DNA of 64,000 nt from the NCBI RefSeq assembly GCF_000422805.1, contig NZ_AUGT01000022.1:1-64000 (forward strand). The letters run 5' to 3'. The notes beneath the pieces are model-generated. The model did not search any database. It was given only the letters and a program-made list of their open reading frames with translations, and was not told the origin of the DNA. Every line of letters starts with the position of its first letter. Within the stretch, counting starts at the first letter, position 1. This DNA comes from Nocardioides halotolerans DSM 19273 (GTDB lineage: Bacteria > Actinomycetota > Actinomycetes > Propionibacteriales > Nocardioidaceae). Shown here in pieces: positions 8,434 through 17,031 of this stretch. A program made the position numbers and the translations under genes.

Positions 8434-10698
8434 GTGATCAGCCTCGACTCACCCGTCGAGTCGGTGCTCGGTGTCGCCAAGGGCAGGAAGGCCCAGGCGC
8501 GCCACGAGGGCATCACCCAGCGGCTGGGCCTCGAGACGGTCGGCGACCTGCTGCGCCACTTCCCTCGCCGCTACCTCGAGACGCGCTCGCTGTCGTCGCT
8601 GGCCGACCTGCAGGAGGGGCAGCTGCTCACGGTGGTCGGCGAGATCGCAAGCTCGGCGAGCAGGTCCTACCGCGACCGGCGCACGGGCCGTCAGGCCTAC
8701 CGCCAGGAGGTCGTCCTCCGCACCGAGGGGCCGTCGCTCCAGATGACCTTCTTCGCCCAGCAGGCGCACGTCGGCCGCTACAACGAGCAGCGCCTGAGCA
8801 AGGGGCGGCGCGGCATCTTCATGGGCAAGGTCGGCACGTTCCGCGGCGAGTGGCAGCTGACCAACCCCCAGATGGTGCTGTTCGGCGCCGAGGGCGAGGC
8901 CAGCGAGGACCTCGCCGCGCTCTCGCTGGAGACGATCGGCCCGCTCTACCCGCTCTACCCCGCGACCAAGGACGTCGAGTCGTGGGACCTCCAGAAGGCG
9001 ATCACCTTCGCCCGCACCATGGTCGACGACGTGCCCGACCTCCTGCCCGAGCAGGTCCGGTCCGAGTTCGGGCTCCTCGACGCGCACACGGCGCTCGACC
9101 GGATCCACGCCCCCGACTCCTGGGCCGACGTCACCCGCGCCCAGAAGCGCTACCGGTTCGAGGAGGCCCTGGTGACCCAGCTGGTCCTCGGCCGGCGGCG
9201 GCGGTTCATCCGGGCGATGGGGGCGCGCGCGCGTGACGGCGGGCAGGGCGAGCTGCTCGCGGCGTTCGACGAGCGGCTGCCCTTCGAGCTGACGGCGGGC
9301 CAGGTCGAGGTGGGCGCCCAGATCGACGACGACCTCGCCCAGCCCCACCCGATGAACCGGCTCCTCCAGGGCGAGGTGGGCTCCGGCAAGACGCTCGTCG
9401 CGCTGCGGGCGATGCTGCGGGTGGTCGACTCCGGCGGACAGGCCGCGCTGCTCGCGCCCACGGAGGTGCTGGCCCAGCAGCACCACCGGTCGATCACCGC
9501 CCTGCTCGGCGACCTCGGCGACGGCCCGATGCTGGGTGGAGCGACGGGCGGCGTCGGGGTCGAGCTGCTCACCGGCTCGATGACCAAGACGCAGCGCACC
9601 GGGCCGCTGTCCCGGCTGGCCATCGGCGAGGCCGGCATCGTCATCGGCACCCACGCGCTGCTCGAGGACCAGGTCCAGTTCTTCGACCTCGGCCTGGTCG
9701 TGGTCGACGAGCAGCACCGGTTCGGCGTCGAGCAGCGCGCCGCGCTGACCGACAAGGCGCTCGGGTCGCCCCCGCACGTCCTGGTCATGACGGCGACCCC
9801 GATCCCGCGCACCGTCGCGATGACCGTCTTCGGCGACCTCGAGGTCTCCACACTGACCGAGCTGCCGGCAGGTCGGGCGGCCATCCAGACCAACGTCGTC
9901 CCGGTTGCCGAGGCTCCCTCGTGGATGGACCGCGTCTGGGCGCGGGTGCGCGAGGAGGTCGAGAACGGCCACCAGGCCTACGTCGTCTGCCCCCGGATCA
10001 CCAGCGACGAGTCCGAGCAGGTCGCCGTCGACACCGACTTCTGGCAGTACGCCGCCGCCGAGGAGGGCGAGCAGCCGACGACCTGGCCGCTGCGCGCCGT
10101 CGAGGACGTCGTCGTCGAGCTGGCCGAGGGCCCGCTCAGCGGGCTGCGGGTCGCGAAGATGCACGGCCGGATGACCCCGGACGAGAAGGACGGCACGATG
10201 CGCGCCTTCGCGGCCGGCGAGATCGACGTCCTGGTCTCCACCACCGTCATCGAGGTCGGCGTCGACGTCGCCAACGCCACCACGATGGTGCTGATGGACG
10301 CCGAGCGGTTCGGCATCTCCCAGCTCCACCAGCTCCGGGGCCGGGTGGGCCGGGGCGGCCATCCCGGCCTGTGCCTCCTGGTCTCGCACGCGCCAGTCGG
10401 CAGCGACGCGCGGGCGCGCCTCGAGGCCGTCGCTGCCACGACCGACGGGTTCGAACTGAGCCGGGTCGACCTCGAGCAGCGTCGCGAGGGCGACGTCCTG
10501 GGCCGCTCGCAGTCGGGCTACCGCTCCACGCTGGAGAACCTCCGGGTCCTCCGCGACGAGGACACGATCATCGAGGCCAGGGGCGCGGCGGAGGCCCTGC
10601 TCGACGCCGACGACACGCTCGCCGGGCACCCCGGGCTGAGGGCTGCGGTGGAGTCCCTGGAGGCATCGGTGCAGAGTGCCTTCATGGAGAAGTCCTAG
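8434..10698 (+). CDS. recG: ATP-dependent DNA helicase RecG
   Basis: Superfamily 2 helicase that regresses stalled forks and processes recombination intermediates. The 754-aa protein has an N-terminal OB/wedge domain, Walker A GEVGSGKT (313-320, K319), DEQH box (425-428), the MTATPIPRT motif and the C-terminal helicase domain with VSTTVIEVGVDV and QLRGRVGRGG. GTG 8434 is preceded by AAGGGAG at good spacing. The C-terminal helicase half has an acidic insertion (around 530-555, AAEEGEQP) not typical of the E. coli protein. Confidence 0.96.
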   Translation: MISLDSPVESVLGVAKGRKAQARHEGITQRLGLETVGDLLRHFPRRYLETRSLSSLADLQEGQLLTVVGEIASSASRSYRDRRTGRQAYRQEVVLRTEGPSLQMTFFAQQAHVGRYNEQRLSKGRRGIFMGKVGTFRGEWQLTNPQMVLFGAEGEASEDLAALSLETIGPLYPLYPATKDVESWDLQKAITFARTMVDDVPDLLPEQVRSEFGLLDAHTALDRIHAPDSWADVTRAQKRYRFEEALVTQLVLGRRRRFIRAMGARARDGGQGELLAAFDERLPFELTAGQVEVGAQIDDDLAQPHPMNRLLQGEVGSGKTLVALRAMLRVVDSGGQAALLAPTEVLAQQHHRSITALLGDLGDGPMLGGATGGVGVELLTGSMTKTQRTGPLSRLAIGEAGIVIGTHALLEDQVQFFDLGLVVVDEQHRFGVEQRAALTDKALGSPPHVLVMTATPIPRTVAMTVFGDLEVSTLTELPAGRAAIQTNVVPVAEAPSWMDRVWARVREEVENGHQAYVVCPRITSDESEQVAVDTDFWQYAAAEEGEQPTTWPLRAVEDVVVELAEGPLSGLRVAKMHGRMTPDEKDGTMRAFAAGEIDVLVSTTVIEVGVDVANATTMVLMDAERFGISQLHQLRGRVGRGGHPGLCLLVSHAPVGSDARARLEAVAATTDGFELSRVDLEQRREGDVLGRSQSGYRSTLENLRVLRDEDTIIEARGAAEALLDADDTLAGHPGLRAAVESLEASVQSAFMEKS

Positions 10699-10718
10699 TG
10701 GGCAGCGTCGGCTGACCC

Positions 10719-11330
10719 GTGACGAGGATCATCGGGGGCAGCGCGGGAGGGCGGCGGATCACCGCACCCTCCGGCCAGCACACGCGTCCGACGACCGACC
10801 GGGTGCGCGAGGCGCTGTTCTCCAGCATCGAGGCGTGGTGCGGGTCCCTGCAGGGGCTGCGCTTCCTCGACCTCTACGCCGGCTCGGGCGCGGTCGGCCT
10901 CGAGGCGTGGTCGCGCGGGGCCGGTGTGGTCACGCTGGTCGAGTCGGACCGGCGTACCGCCCGGCTCATCGCCGACAACGCCCGCGCCATCGGCTGCCCC
11001 AAGGCCGAGGTGGTCGCCGCGGCGGTCGCCGGCACGCTCGGCAAGCCGCCCTCGGCGCCCTACGACGTGGTCTTCCTCGACCCGCCGTACCCGCTCGACG
11101 ACGCCTCGGTGGGCGCGGAGCTGGGACTGCTGGCCGCTCAGGGGTGGCTGGTGCCGGGGGCGATGGTCGTCGTCGAGCGGTCCTCGCGCAGCGCCGAGCC
11201 GGCCTGGCCGCGCGGCATCGAGGGCACCCGCAGCCGCAAGTACGGCGAGACCACGCTTTGGTACGGTCACGCCGCCGCGGACCCCGAGGGCCCCGAGGAC
11301 CCCGAGGACCCCGACGACACCGAGGAGTAG
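10719..11330 (+). CDS. rsmD: 16S rRNA (guanine(966)-N(2))-methyltransferase
   Basis: SAM-dependent methyltransferase modifying G966 of 16S rRNA. The 203-aa protein has IIGGSAGGRRI at the N-terminus, the SAM loop DLYAGSGAVGLEA (about 52-64) and the catalytic DPPY motif (FLDPPYPLDD). The last 15 residues are a low-complexity acidic tail of PED/PDD repeats encoded by GAGGACCCC iterations (about 11281-11327), an addition to the family core. The coaD start follows its stop by 2 nt, the usual rsmD-coaD pair. Confidence 0.93.
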   Translation: MTRIIGGSAGGRRITAPSGQHTRPTTDRVREALFSSIEAWCGSLQGLRFLDLYAGSGAVGLEAWSRGAGVVTLVESDRRTARLIADNARAIGCPKAEVVAAAVAGTLGKPPSAPYDVVFLDPPYPLDDASVGAELGLLAAQGWLVPGAMVVVERSSRSAEPAWPRGIEGTRSRKYGETTLWYGHAAADPEGPEDPEDPDDTEE

Positions 11331-11332
11331 AG

Positions 11333-11830
11333 ATGCGCCGAGCCGTCTGCCCCGGGTCCTTCGACCCGGTCACCCATGGGCACCTCGACATCGTCCGGCG
11401 GGCCGCCGGGCTCTTCGACGAGGTCGTCGTCGCCGTCGGCGTCAACGTCTCCAAGAGCCGGCTGTTCACGCCCGAGGAGCGGCTCGCGATGCTCGAGCAG
11501 GGCGTCGCGGGCCTCGACAACGTGCGCGTCGAGGGCTTCGCCGGGCTGATCACGGCCTACTGCCAGGAGGTCGGCGCGACCGCCATCGTCAAGGGTCTGC
11601 GGTCGGGCCGGGACTTCGACTACGAGCTGCCCATGGCCCAGATGAACGCCCACCTGACCGGTGTCGAGACGGTGTTCGTCGCCACCGACTCCTCGCTCGC
11701 CTTCGTCTCCTCGAGCCTGGTCAAGGAGGTCGCGTCCTACGGGGGCGACGTCTCCGCGCTGGTCCCCGACTTCGTCCTCGGCCCGCTCACCGAGAGGCTG
11801 GCGGCGCGACAGGCCGCCGGCCCGGGCTGA
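11333..11830 (+). CDS. coaD: Phosphopantetheine adenylyltransferase
   Basis: Fourth step of coenzyme A synthesis: 4'-phosphopantetheine plus ATP gives dephospho-CoA. The 165-aa nucleotidyltransferase has the THGH motif (14-17), KGLRSGRDFDYE and a C-terminal SSSLVKEV motif, all in their usual order. It starts 2 nt after rsmD, so translation is probably coupled. It ends the operon that begins at 6778 or 8434. Confidence 0.96.
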   Translation: MRRAVCPGSFDPVTHGHLDIVRRAAGLFDEVVVAVGVNVSKSRLFTPEERLAMLEQGVAGLDNVRVEGFAGLITAYCQEVGATAIVKGLRSGRDFDYELPMAQMNAHLTGVETVFVATDSSLAFVSSSLVKEVASYGGDVSALVPDFVLGPLTERLAARQAAGPG

Positions 11831-11869
11831 CCTGGCAGATGCACGCGTCGGGAGCGCGGCGGGCCGGGT

Positions 11870-11899
11870 TTGGTCGCAGTGCACCGGCCCGCGTACGAT
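11870..11899 (+). promoter_or_regulatory. Promoter of the yceD-rpmF-rnc-mutM operon
   Basis: TTGGTC (11870-11875), an 18-nt spacer and TACGAT (11894-11899) lie in the coaD-yceD gap. The predicted transcript begins near 11906, giving a leader of about 35-40 nt. Confidence 0.55.
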
Positions 11900-11948
11900 T
11901 CTCGATTGGATCTGTTTGGCCGGATACCGGAAGTGAACACTGAAAAGC

Positions 11949-12497
11949 TTGGACCCGAGAGCGCCGCTCGTGCTCGACACTCGCGAGCTCGGACGCCGCC
12001 CGGGGTCCCAGCGCGAGGTGTCGCGGACGGTGCCCGCGCCGGCAGATCTGGGCATCGAAGTCCTTCAGGTCCCTGAGGGGTCGCCGGTCGAGCTCGACCT
12101 GCGCCTCGAGGCGGTCATGGAGGGGGTGCTGGTCACCGGGACCGCGCACGCCGCCCTCACGGGGGAGTGCGCACGGTGCCTGGAACCGATCTCCGACGAG
12201 ATCGAGGTGAGGTTCCAGGAGCTGTACGTCTACGAGGACCACGCCCTCCCCGAGGAGGACGACGAGGTCAGCATGCTGCAGGACGACCTGGTCGACCTGG
12301 AGCCGCTGCTGCGGGACGCGGTGGTGCTCGCACTGCCGTTCCAGCCGCTGTGCACCGACGACTGTCCCGGCCTGTGCCCCGAGTGCGGAGCACGACTGGC
12401 CGACGACCCCGGTCATGCACACGACGCGGCGATCGACCCGCGGTGGGCGGCGCTGGCCGACCTGACACAGCAGAACTCGCAGACCGAGCAGAACTGA
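11949..12497 (+). CDS. YceD family protein (DUF177)
   Basis: Conserved YceD/DUF177 protein, about 182 aa, linked in many bacteria to rpmF and large-subunit rRNA levels. It shows [10 protein letters not shown] (around 73-82) and [13 protein letters not shown] (about 136-148), putative metal-binding cysteines. TTG 11949 is the first standard start in frame after a stop. However GGAAG (11929-11933) is ideally placed for an unusual CTG start at 11940, adding three residues; GTG 11970 is a third option. It is followed 13 nt later by rpmF, the classical yceD-rpmF order. Confidence 0.85.
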   Translation: MDPRAPLVLDTRELGRRPGSQREVSRTVPAPADLGIEVLQVPEGSPVELDLRLEAVMEGVLVTGTAHAALTGECARCLEPISDEIEVRFQELYVYEDHALPEEDDEVSMLQDDLVDLEPLLRDAVVLALPFQPLCTDDCPGLCPECGARLADDPGHAHDAAIDPRWAALADLTQQNSQTEQN

Positions 12498-12510
12498 GAG
12501 AGAGAACACC

Positions 12511-12696
12511 ATGGCTGTCCCGAAGCGGAAGATGTCGCGCAGCAACACGCGCCACCGTCGCTCGGCCTGGAAGACCACCGCGCCGACGCTGGTGACCTGC
12601 GCCAACCCCGCCTGCGGTGCCAAGCACCTGCCGCACCGCGCGTGCGGCACCTGCGGCCAGTACGGCGCGCGCAACGAGCGTCGCCAGGTTCTCTGA
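12511..12696 (+). CDS. rpmF: 50S ribosomal protein L32
   Basis: 61-aa large-subunit protein with the conserved N-terminus [18 protein letters not shown] and a zinc ribbon of two CxxC-type pairs (CANPAC, CGTC). ATG 12511 has a GAGAGAGA purine tract upstream. It is cotranscribed with yceD and its 3' end overlaps or abuts rnc. Confidence 0.96.
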   Translation: MAVPKRKMSRSNTRHRRSAWKTTAPTLVTCANPACGAKHLPHRACGTCGQYGARNERRQVL

Positions 12697-13490
12697 CCGG
12701 TCCCCTGACCAACTACGCGCAGCTCCGCGCCGCGCTCGGCGATCCGGTCCTGGATCCCGAGCTGCTGGAGCGCGCCCTGACCCACCGCTCGTTCGCCTAC
12801 GAGAACGGCGGGCTGCCGACCAACGAGCGGCTGGAGTTCCTCGGTGACTCGGTCCTCGGCGTCGTCGTCACCGAGACCCTCTACGTCACCCACCCCGACC
12901 TGTCCGAGGGCCGGCTGGCCAAGCTGAGGGCGGCGGTCGTCAACGCCCGGGCGCTGGCCGAGGTCGGCCGCGGCATCGGGCTCGGCGAGCACGTCAAGCT
13001 CGGCCGCGGCGAGGAGACGACCGGTGGCCGCAACAAGGCGTCGATCCTCTCCGACACCGTCGAGGCCGTGATCGGCGCGGTGCACCTCAGCGGCGGCATC
13101 GAGGTCTCCGCGGAGGTCGTGCACCGGCTCTTCGACCCCCTGATCGAGGCGGCGTCCGCGCTCGGTGCGGGCCTCGACTGGAAGACCTCGCTCCAGGAGC
13201 TCGCCGCCGAGCACGCCCTCGGCGTCCCCGAGTACGTCATCCAGGACGAAGGCCCCGACCACCAGAAGACCTTCACCGCCCAGGTCCGCGTCGCGGACCA
13301 GCTCTACGGCAACGGCGTCGGCCGGTCCAAGAAGGAGGCCGAGCAGGCGGCCGCCGAGACGGCGTACGGCGAGATCGCCGGCCGGCTCGGCATCAGCGAC
13401 CCGATCGACGCCGCCGTCGACGCCGCGGTCGACGCGGCCGCCGTCGAGGCCGGGGCGGACGACCCGGCCGACACGTCCTCGGGCTCCTAG
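12642..13490 (+). CDS. rnc: Ribonuclease III
   Basis: Double-stranded RNA endonuclease for rRNA and mRNA processing. The catalytic motif [13 protein letters not shown] is followed by a C-terminal dsRNA-binding domain ([15 protein letters not shown] ... [15 protein letters not shown]). The tail is Ala/Asp-rich with repeated AAVDAAVDA. The start is uncertain. The family-like sequence begins about 12700, and the only standard start is GTG 12642, inside rpmF. A CTG at 12693 overlaps the rpmF TGA in a CTGA coupling arrangement and would give a normal-length protein of about 265 aa. Confidence 0.92.
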   Translation: MRHLRPVRRAQRASPGSLTGPLTNYAQLRAALGDPVLDPELLERALTHRSFAYENGGLPTNERLEFLGDSVLGVVVTETLYVTHPDLSEGRLAKLRAAVVNARALAEVGRGIGLGEHVKLGRGEETTGGRNKASILSDTVEAVIGAVHLSGGIEVSAEVVHRLFDPLIEAASALGAGLDWKTSLQELAAEHALGVPEYVIQDEGPDHQKTFTAQVRVADQLYGNGVGRSKKEAEQAAAETAYGEIAGRLGISDPIDAAVDAAVDAAAVEAGADDPADTSSGS

Positions 13491-13511
13491 CCGAGCGACC
13501 GACCCGCCGAC

Positions 13512-14438
13512 ATGCCCGAGCTGCCCGAGGTCGAGGTGGTCCGCGCCGGCCTGGCGCGGCACGTGCTCGGCGCCGTGATCACCTCGGTCGAGGTGCTGCA
13601 CCCGCGCCCGGTGCGCCGCGACCCGCGCGGCCCGCAGGGCTTCGCCTCGGCGCTGACCGGCCGCCGCATCGAGGACGCCCGGCGCCGCGGCAAGTACTTC
13701 TGGCTGCCGCTCGACAACGGCGACGCGCTGCTCGGCCACCTCGGCATGAGCGGCCAGCTGCTGGTGCAGCCGCGCGACTCCGAGCCCGAGCGGCACCTGC
13801 GCGTCCGCCTGGGGCTGGCGGGCGCGGCCGACGACCGCCCCTTCGAGACGGCTCGTCCCTCGCCTCCTCAGGACAAGGAGCTGCGCTTCGTCGACCAGAG
13901 GATGTTCGGCGGCCTCATGGTCTCCGGCGGCGGCGCCGAGCTGCCGCCCGAGATCGCCCACATCGCGCGCGACCCGCTCGACCCCGAGTTCGACGACGAC
14001 GCGTTCGTCGCCAAGGTGCGGCGCCGGGCGTCCGGCATCAAGCGCCAGCTGCTCGACCAGAACCTCGTCTCGGGGGTCGGCAACATCTACGCCGACGAGG
14101 CGCTCTGGCGGGCGCGGCTGCACGGCGAGCGGGCGGGGGAGAAGCTCACGGCGGCGCAGGTGCGCGAGCTGCTCGGCCACGCCCGCGACGTCATGAACGA
14201 GGCGCTCGGGCAGGGCGGCACGTCGTTCGACTCGCTCTACGTCAACGTCAACGGCGAGTCCGGCTACTTCGACCGCTCGCTGCACGCCTACGGGCGCGAG
14301 GGCGAGCCGTGCGACCGGTGCGGGACGCCCGTGCGGCGGGTGGCGTTCATGAACCGCTCGTCCTACTTCTGCCCGGTCTGCCAGCCGGCCCCGCGGCGGC
14401 CGCGACGGACCGCCAGCAGACCGATCGTGGCCGACTGA
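13512..14438 (+). CDS. mutM: Formamidopyrimidine-DNA glycosylase
   Basis: Bifunctional glycosylase/AP lyase removing 8-oxoguanine and Fapy lesions. The 308-aa protein starts [10 protein letters not shown], with catalytic P2 (after Met removal) and E3. It retains [10 protein letters not shown] and [11 protein letters not shown], the H2TH region ([19 protein letters not shown]) and a C-terminal zinc finger ([10 protein letters not shown] ... FCPVCQ). It follows rnc by 21 nt, the conserved rnc-mutM order. Confidence 0.96.
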   Translation: MPELPEVEVVRAGLARHVLGAVITSVEVLHPRPVRRDPRGPQGFASALTGRRIEDARRRGKYFWLPLDNGDALLGHLGMSGQLLVQPRDSEPERHLRVRLGLAGAADDRPFETARPSPPQDKELRFVDQRMFGGLMVSGGGAELPPEIAHIARDPLDPEFDDDAFVAKVRRRASGIKRQLLDQNLVSGVGNIYADEALWRARLHGERAGEKLTAAQVRELLGHARDVMNEALGQGGTSFDSLYVNVNGESGYFDRSLHAYGREGEPCDRCGTPVRRVAFMNRSSYFCPVCQPAPRRPRRTASRPIVAD

Positions 14439-14461
14439 GCGCAGGCTCGGTCCCTGCGCTC
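14437..14461 (+). terminator. Hairpin at the mutM stop codon
   Basis: GAGCGCAGG (14437-14445) pairs perfectly with CCTGCGCTC (14453-14461), loop 7 nt, starting within the mutM TGA. No U-tract. Confidence 0.5.
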
Positions 14462-14574
14462 GCAGATTGACCGAAAGCGCTGCGAGTGGGACTCTTGAAG
14501 ACGGTCGGTCCGGCATCCGGACCCCCTCCCCCCCGAACCAATCTCCACGCACATCCCGGAAGGTTCATACATCT

Positions 14575-14781
14575 ATGGCCAAGGCGCTGATCGGCTACAT
14601 GAACAGCGACCTGCGTGACCCCCGGCTCGCCGCCGAGAACAGTCGGCTGCGCGCGCGGGTGCGTGAGCTGGAGGCCCTCGTGCTCCGGCTCAGCGAGGAG
14701 AACGACAAGCTCGTGGCCGCTCGGGCCGAGGAGCTGCTGGTCGAGACCGCTCCCCGCATGCAGGAGATGCAGCCCGCCTGA
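14575..14781 (+). CDS. Small coiled-coil protein of unknown function
   Basis: 68-aa protein beginning MAKALIGYMNSDLRDPRLA, followed by about 40 residues of heptad-like leucine/valine/arginine/glutamate pattern (AENSRLRARVRELEALVLRLSE) predicting a leucine-zipper-like coiled coil. There is no signal peptide or membrane segment. ATG 14575 has GGAAGG about 11 nt upstream; the frame is open further upstream but without a better start. It stands alone between the mutM hairpin and an MFS gene. I cannot assign a function; a small DNA-binding, scaffold or division-associated role would be guesswork. Confidence 0.75.
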   Translation: MAKALIGYMNSDLRDPRLAAENSRLRARVRELEALVLRLSEENDKLVAARAEELLVETAPRMQEMQPA

Positions 14782-14863
14782 CACCCAGGCACCCCCTCTG
14801 GTCCCGGCGCTGCCGGCAAACCAGGTAGAACGCCGAGCCTCACGTCGTTAGCCTGCTGACCTC

Positions 14864-16111
14864 GTGGGCCGGTTGCTCGACGTCGTTGCGCCGCCGCGCC
14901 TGGGGCGCGGCTTCCGCTGGCTCATGGCGTCGTCGTGGACGAGCAACGTCGGCGACGGGATCGCGCTGGCCGCCGGCCCGCTGCTGGTCGCCTCGAAGAC
15001 CGACCAGGAGTTCCTCGTCGCCCTCGCGGCGCTGCTCCAGTGGGCGCCCCCGATGGTGTTCGGGCTGTGGGCCGGAGCGCTCACCGACCGGCTCGACCGG
15101 CGCCTGATCATCGTGGTCGTCAACCTCGCGCGGGTGGTGGTCCTGGCGCTGCTCGCGACCGCGGTCGCCATCGACACCGTGCCCATCTGGGTCGTGCTCG
15201 TCGCGATGTTCCTGCTCGGCACCGCCGAGGTCTTCGCCGACAACAGCTCGAGCACCCTGGTGCCGATGCTGGTGCACCGCGACGACCTCGCCATCGCCAA
15301 CGCCCGCATCACGACCGGCGTCGTCACGATCAACCAGCTCGCGGGGCCGCCGGTCGGCGCGTTCCTCTTCACCCTCGGCCACTTCATCCCGTTCGCGGCC
15401 CAGGGGCTCACGATGCTCCTGGCGGTGATGCTGATCGCCCGCCTCCAGCTGCCGGTGCGCGACCGCTCGACCGACGAGGCGCGGCCGGTCTGGCACGACA
15501 TCGTGGAAGGCTTCCACTGGGTCTGGCACCACGCCGCCGTCCGGACGCTGGTGCTCACGATCCTGATCTTCAACGTCACCTTCGGCGCCGCGTGGTCGGT
15601 GCTCGTCCTCTACGCGACCGAGCACCTCGGTCTCGGCAGCGTCGGCTTCGGGCTGGTCACGACGGTGCAGGCGGTCGGCGGGCTGATCGGCACGGTCTCC
15701 TACGGCTGGCTGACCCGCCGGATCAGCCTCGGCAACCTGATGCGGATCGGTCTGGTCATCGAGACGCTCACCCACCTCGCGCTGGCGAGCACCACCTCGC
15801 CGTACGTCGCCCTGCCGGTGTTCTTCGTCTTCGGTGCGCACGCGTTCGTGTGGGGCACGACGTCCATCACGGTCCGGCAGCGGGCGGTGCCGACCGAGCT
15901 GCAGGGCCGCGTCGGCGCGGTGAACCTGATGGGCGTCTTCGGTGGCCTCGTCGTCGGGGCCGCCATCGGCGGCCTGTTCGCCCAGCACTGGGGCGTGACG
16001 GCGCCGTTCTGGTTCGCGTTCGTGGGCTCGGCGGTGTTCGTCGTGCTCATCTGGCGCCAGCTGAGCCACATCGCCCACGCTGACGAGGATCTCTCGACGG
16101 CCGGGCGGTGA
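14864..16111 (+). CDS. MFS transporter (EntS-like, 12 transmembrane segments)
   Basis: 415-aa major facilitator with about 12 hydrophobic segments and the inter-TM loop motif GALTDRLDRR (about 67-76) typical of the MFS_3/EntS group, which exports siderophores, macrolides or other small molecules. A second half-motif GWLTRRISLGN appears after TM7. The substrate is unknown and no siderophore genes are adjacent. GTG 14864 follows TAGCCT (14849-14854) by 9 nt, so it may be leaderless. It is convergent with the sulfotransferase across a hairpin. Confidence 0.85.
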   Translation: MGRLLDVVAPPRLGRGFRWLMASSWTSNVGDGIALAAGPLLVASKTDQEFLVALAALLQWAPPMVFGLWAGALTDRLDRRLIIVVVNLARVVVLALLATAVAIDTVPIWVVLVAMFLLGTAEVFADNSSSTLVPMLVHRDDLAIANARITTGVVTINQLAGPPVGAFLFTLGHFIPFAAQGLTMLLAVMLIARLQLPVRDRSTDEARPVWHDIVEGFHWVWHHAAVRTLVLTILIFNVTFGAAWSVLVLYATEHLGLGSVGFGLVTTVQAVGGLIGTVSYGWLTRRISLGNLMRIGLVIETLTHLALASTTSPYVALPVFFVFGAHAFVWGTTSITVRQRAVPTELQGRVGAVNLMGVFGGLVVGAAIGGLFAQHWGVTAPFWFAFVGSAVFVVLIWRQLSHIAHADEDLSTAGR

Positions 16112-16128
16112 CCACCCGGTCGGGTCGT

Positions 16129-16153
16129 GCCGGACCCACCGGCCGGGTCCGGC
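16129..16153. terminator. Convergent terminator hairpin
   Basis: GCCGGACCC (16129-16137) and GGGTCCGGC (16145-16153) form a 9-bp stem with a 7-nt loop between two convergent genes. Confidence 0.6.
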
Positions 16154-16223
16154 GCCACAGGGACCGCACCCGCCGTCGGGGAGCGTCGGGTACGTCGTGA
16201 TCTCGAACTGAGCCCGACTCGGC

Positions 16224-16979
16224 TCAGATCGCGAGCCGCTCGGTGACCTGGTCCCACACGTCGCGCTCGGCGTGCTCGTCGAGGAACGCCAGCGTCTCGG
16301 GGGAGAGGATGCGCTGCTTCGGCGCGACCTTCTCGACGTACGTCGAGTGCGCCTGCGCGAACGCCGCGTCGATCTCCGGGGACCGGTCCAGCCCGAGCCA
16401 CTCGAGCACGTTGCCGAGGCTCGTCCCGGCAGGGTCGCCGAAGAACCGGTCGTACTCCACGACGACGGCCCGCTCCGGTCGCTGCCTGACCGCGCGGCGC
16501 ACTCGGCGCAGCGAGCGGTTCCAGCCCGCCACCGCCTTCGTCGCGCCCTGGTCGGCGGCCCAGCCCAGGTCGTCGGGGTTCTGAGCGCGGGCCTCCCAGC
16601 TGGCCGCGACCGGCTCGAGGTCTCGCACGATGCACACGAACCGCGCGTCCGGGAGGGTCTCCCAGACGTGCTGGACCCGGATGGCGACCATCTTGTCGCC
16701 GACGTAGCGCGCGGTGCCCCACTTGGCGCGCATGGCGTCGTAGTGCGAGGCCCACTCCGGCGCCTGCTCGGGCGTCAGGTTGGTGAGCTCGTCGCCGAAG
16801 TCGAAGAAGCGCTCCTCGGTGAACAGGTCCGCGGTCACCGGCTCGGCGTCACGCGGGTAGAGCCGCTTGTAGCGCTCGACCCCCAGCGCGATGTCGGCGT
16901 GCGCGACGAGCACCTCCATCAGCGCCGTGGTGCCCGATCGGCCGAGTCCCGCGACGAAGAGGAGGCTCTGGTCGGGCAC
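16224..16979 (-). CDS. Sulfotransferase family protein
   Basis: About 251 aa. The N-terminal LLFVAGLGRSGTTALME is the PAPS 5'-phosphosulfate loop of the sulfotransferase superfamily. FVCIVRDLEPVAAS is the second PAPS-binding (3'-phosphate) motif. The acceptor is unknown; actinobacterial members sulfate glycolipids, trehalose or small molecules. An upstream in-frame GTG exists at 17012, but TAGGCT on the minus strand (16992-16987) is exactly 7 nt before GTG 16979, so the shorter leaderless start is preferred. It lies 52 nt after the MFS pump gene on the same strand but has its own promoter. Confidence 0.85.
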   Translation of the reverse strand: MPDQSLLFVAGLGRSGTTALMEVLVAHADIALGVERYKRLYPRDAEPVTADLFTEERFFDFGDELTNLTPEQAPEWASHYDAMRAKWGTARYVGDKMVAIRVQHVWETLPDARFVCIVRDLEPVAASWEARAQNPDDLGWAADQGATKAVAGWNRSLRRVRRAVRQRPERAVVVEYDRFFGDPAGTSLGNVLEWLGLDRSPEIDAAFAQAHSTYVEKVAPKQRILSPETLAFLDEHAERDVWDQVTERLAI

Positions 16980-16986
16980 GGTCGTG

Positions 16987-16992
16987 AGCCTA
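16987..16992 (-). promoter_or_regulatory. -10 box for a leaderless sulfotransferase gene
   Basis: TAGGCT on the minus strand, 7 nt before GTG 16979. It decides the start codon. Confidence 0.5.
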
Positions 16993-17031
16993 GTTCGGCT
17001 CTGTGCCGGCACGCGTCCGCGGCGGGGCAGC

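Noticed and set aside
8449..10629. A 726-codon minus-strand frame opposite recG
   Set aside because: Same shadow pattern; recG on the plus strand has all helicase motifs.
11787..14552. A 921-codon minus-strand frame across yceD-rpmF-rnc-mutM
   Set aside because: It overlaps four genes with strong family motifs and shows only low-complexity Arg/Gly/Leu/Asp sequence.
14840..16078. Minus-strand open frame rich in Asp/Arg/His opposite the MFS gene
   Set aside because: Antisense of a membrane-protein gene typically gives such charged composition; no motifs.
14864..16111. Siderophore export cluster
   Set aside because: EntS-like architecture alone; no siderophore synthesis or uptake genes in the window.
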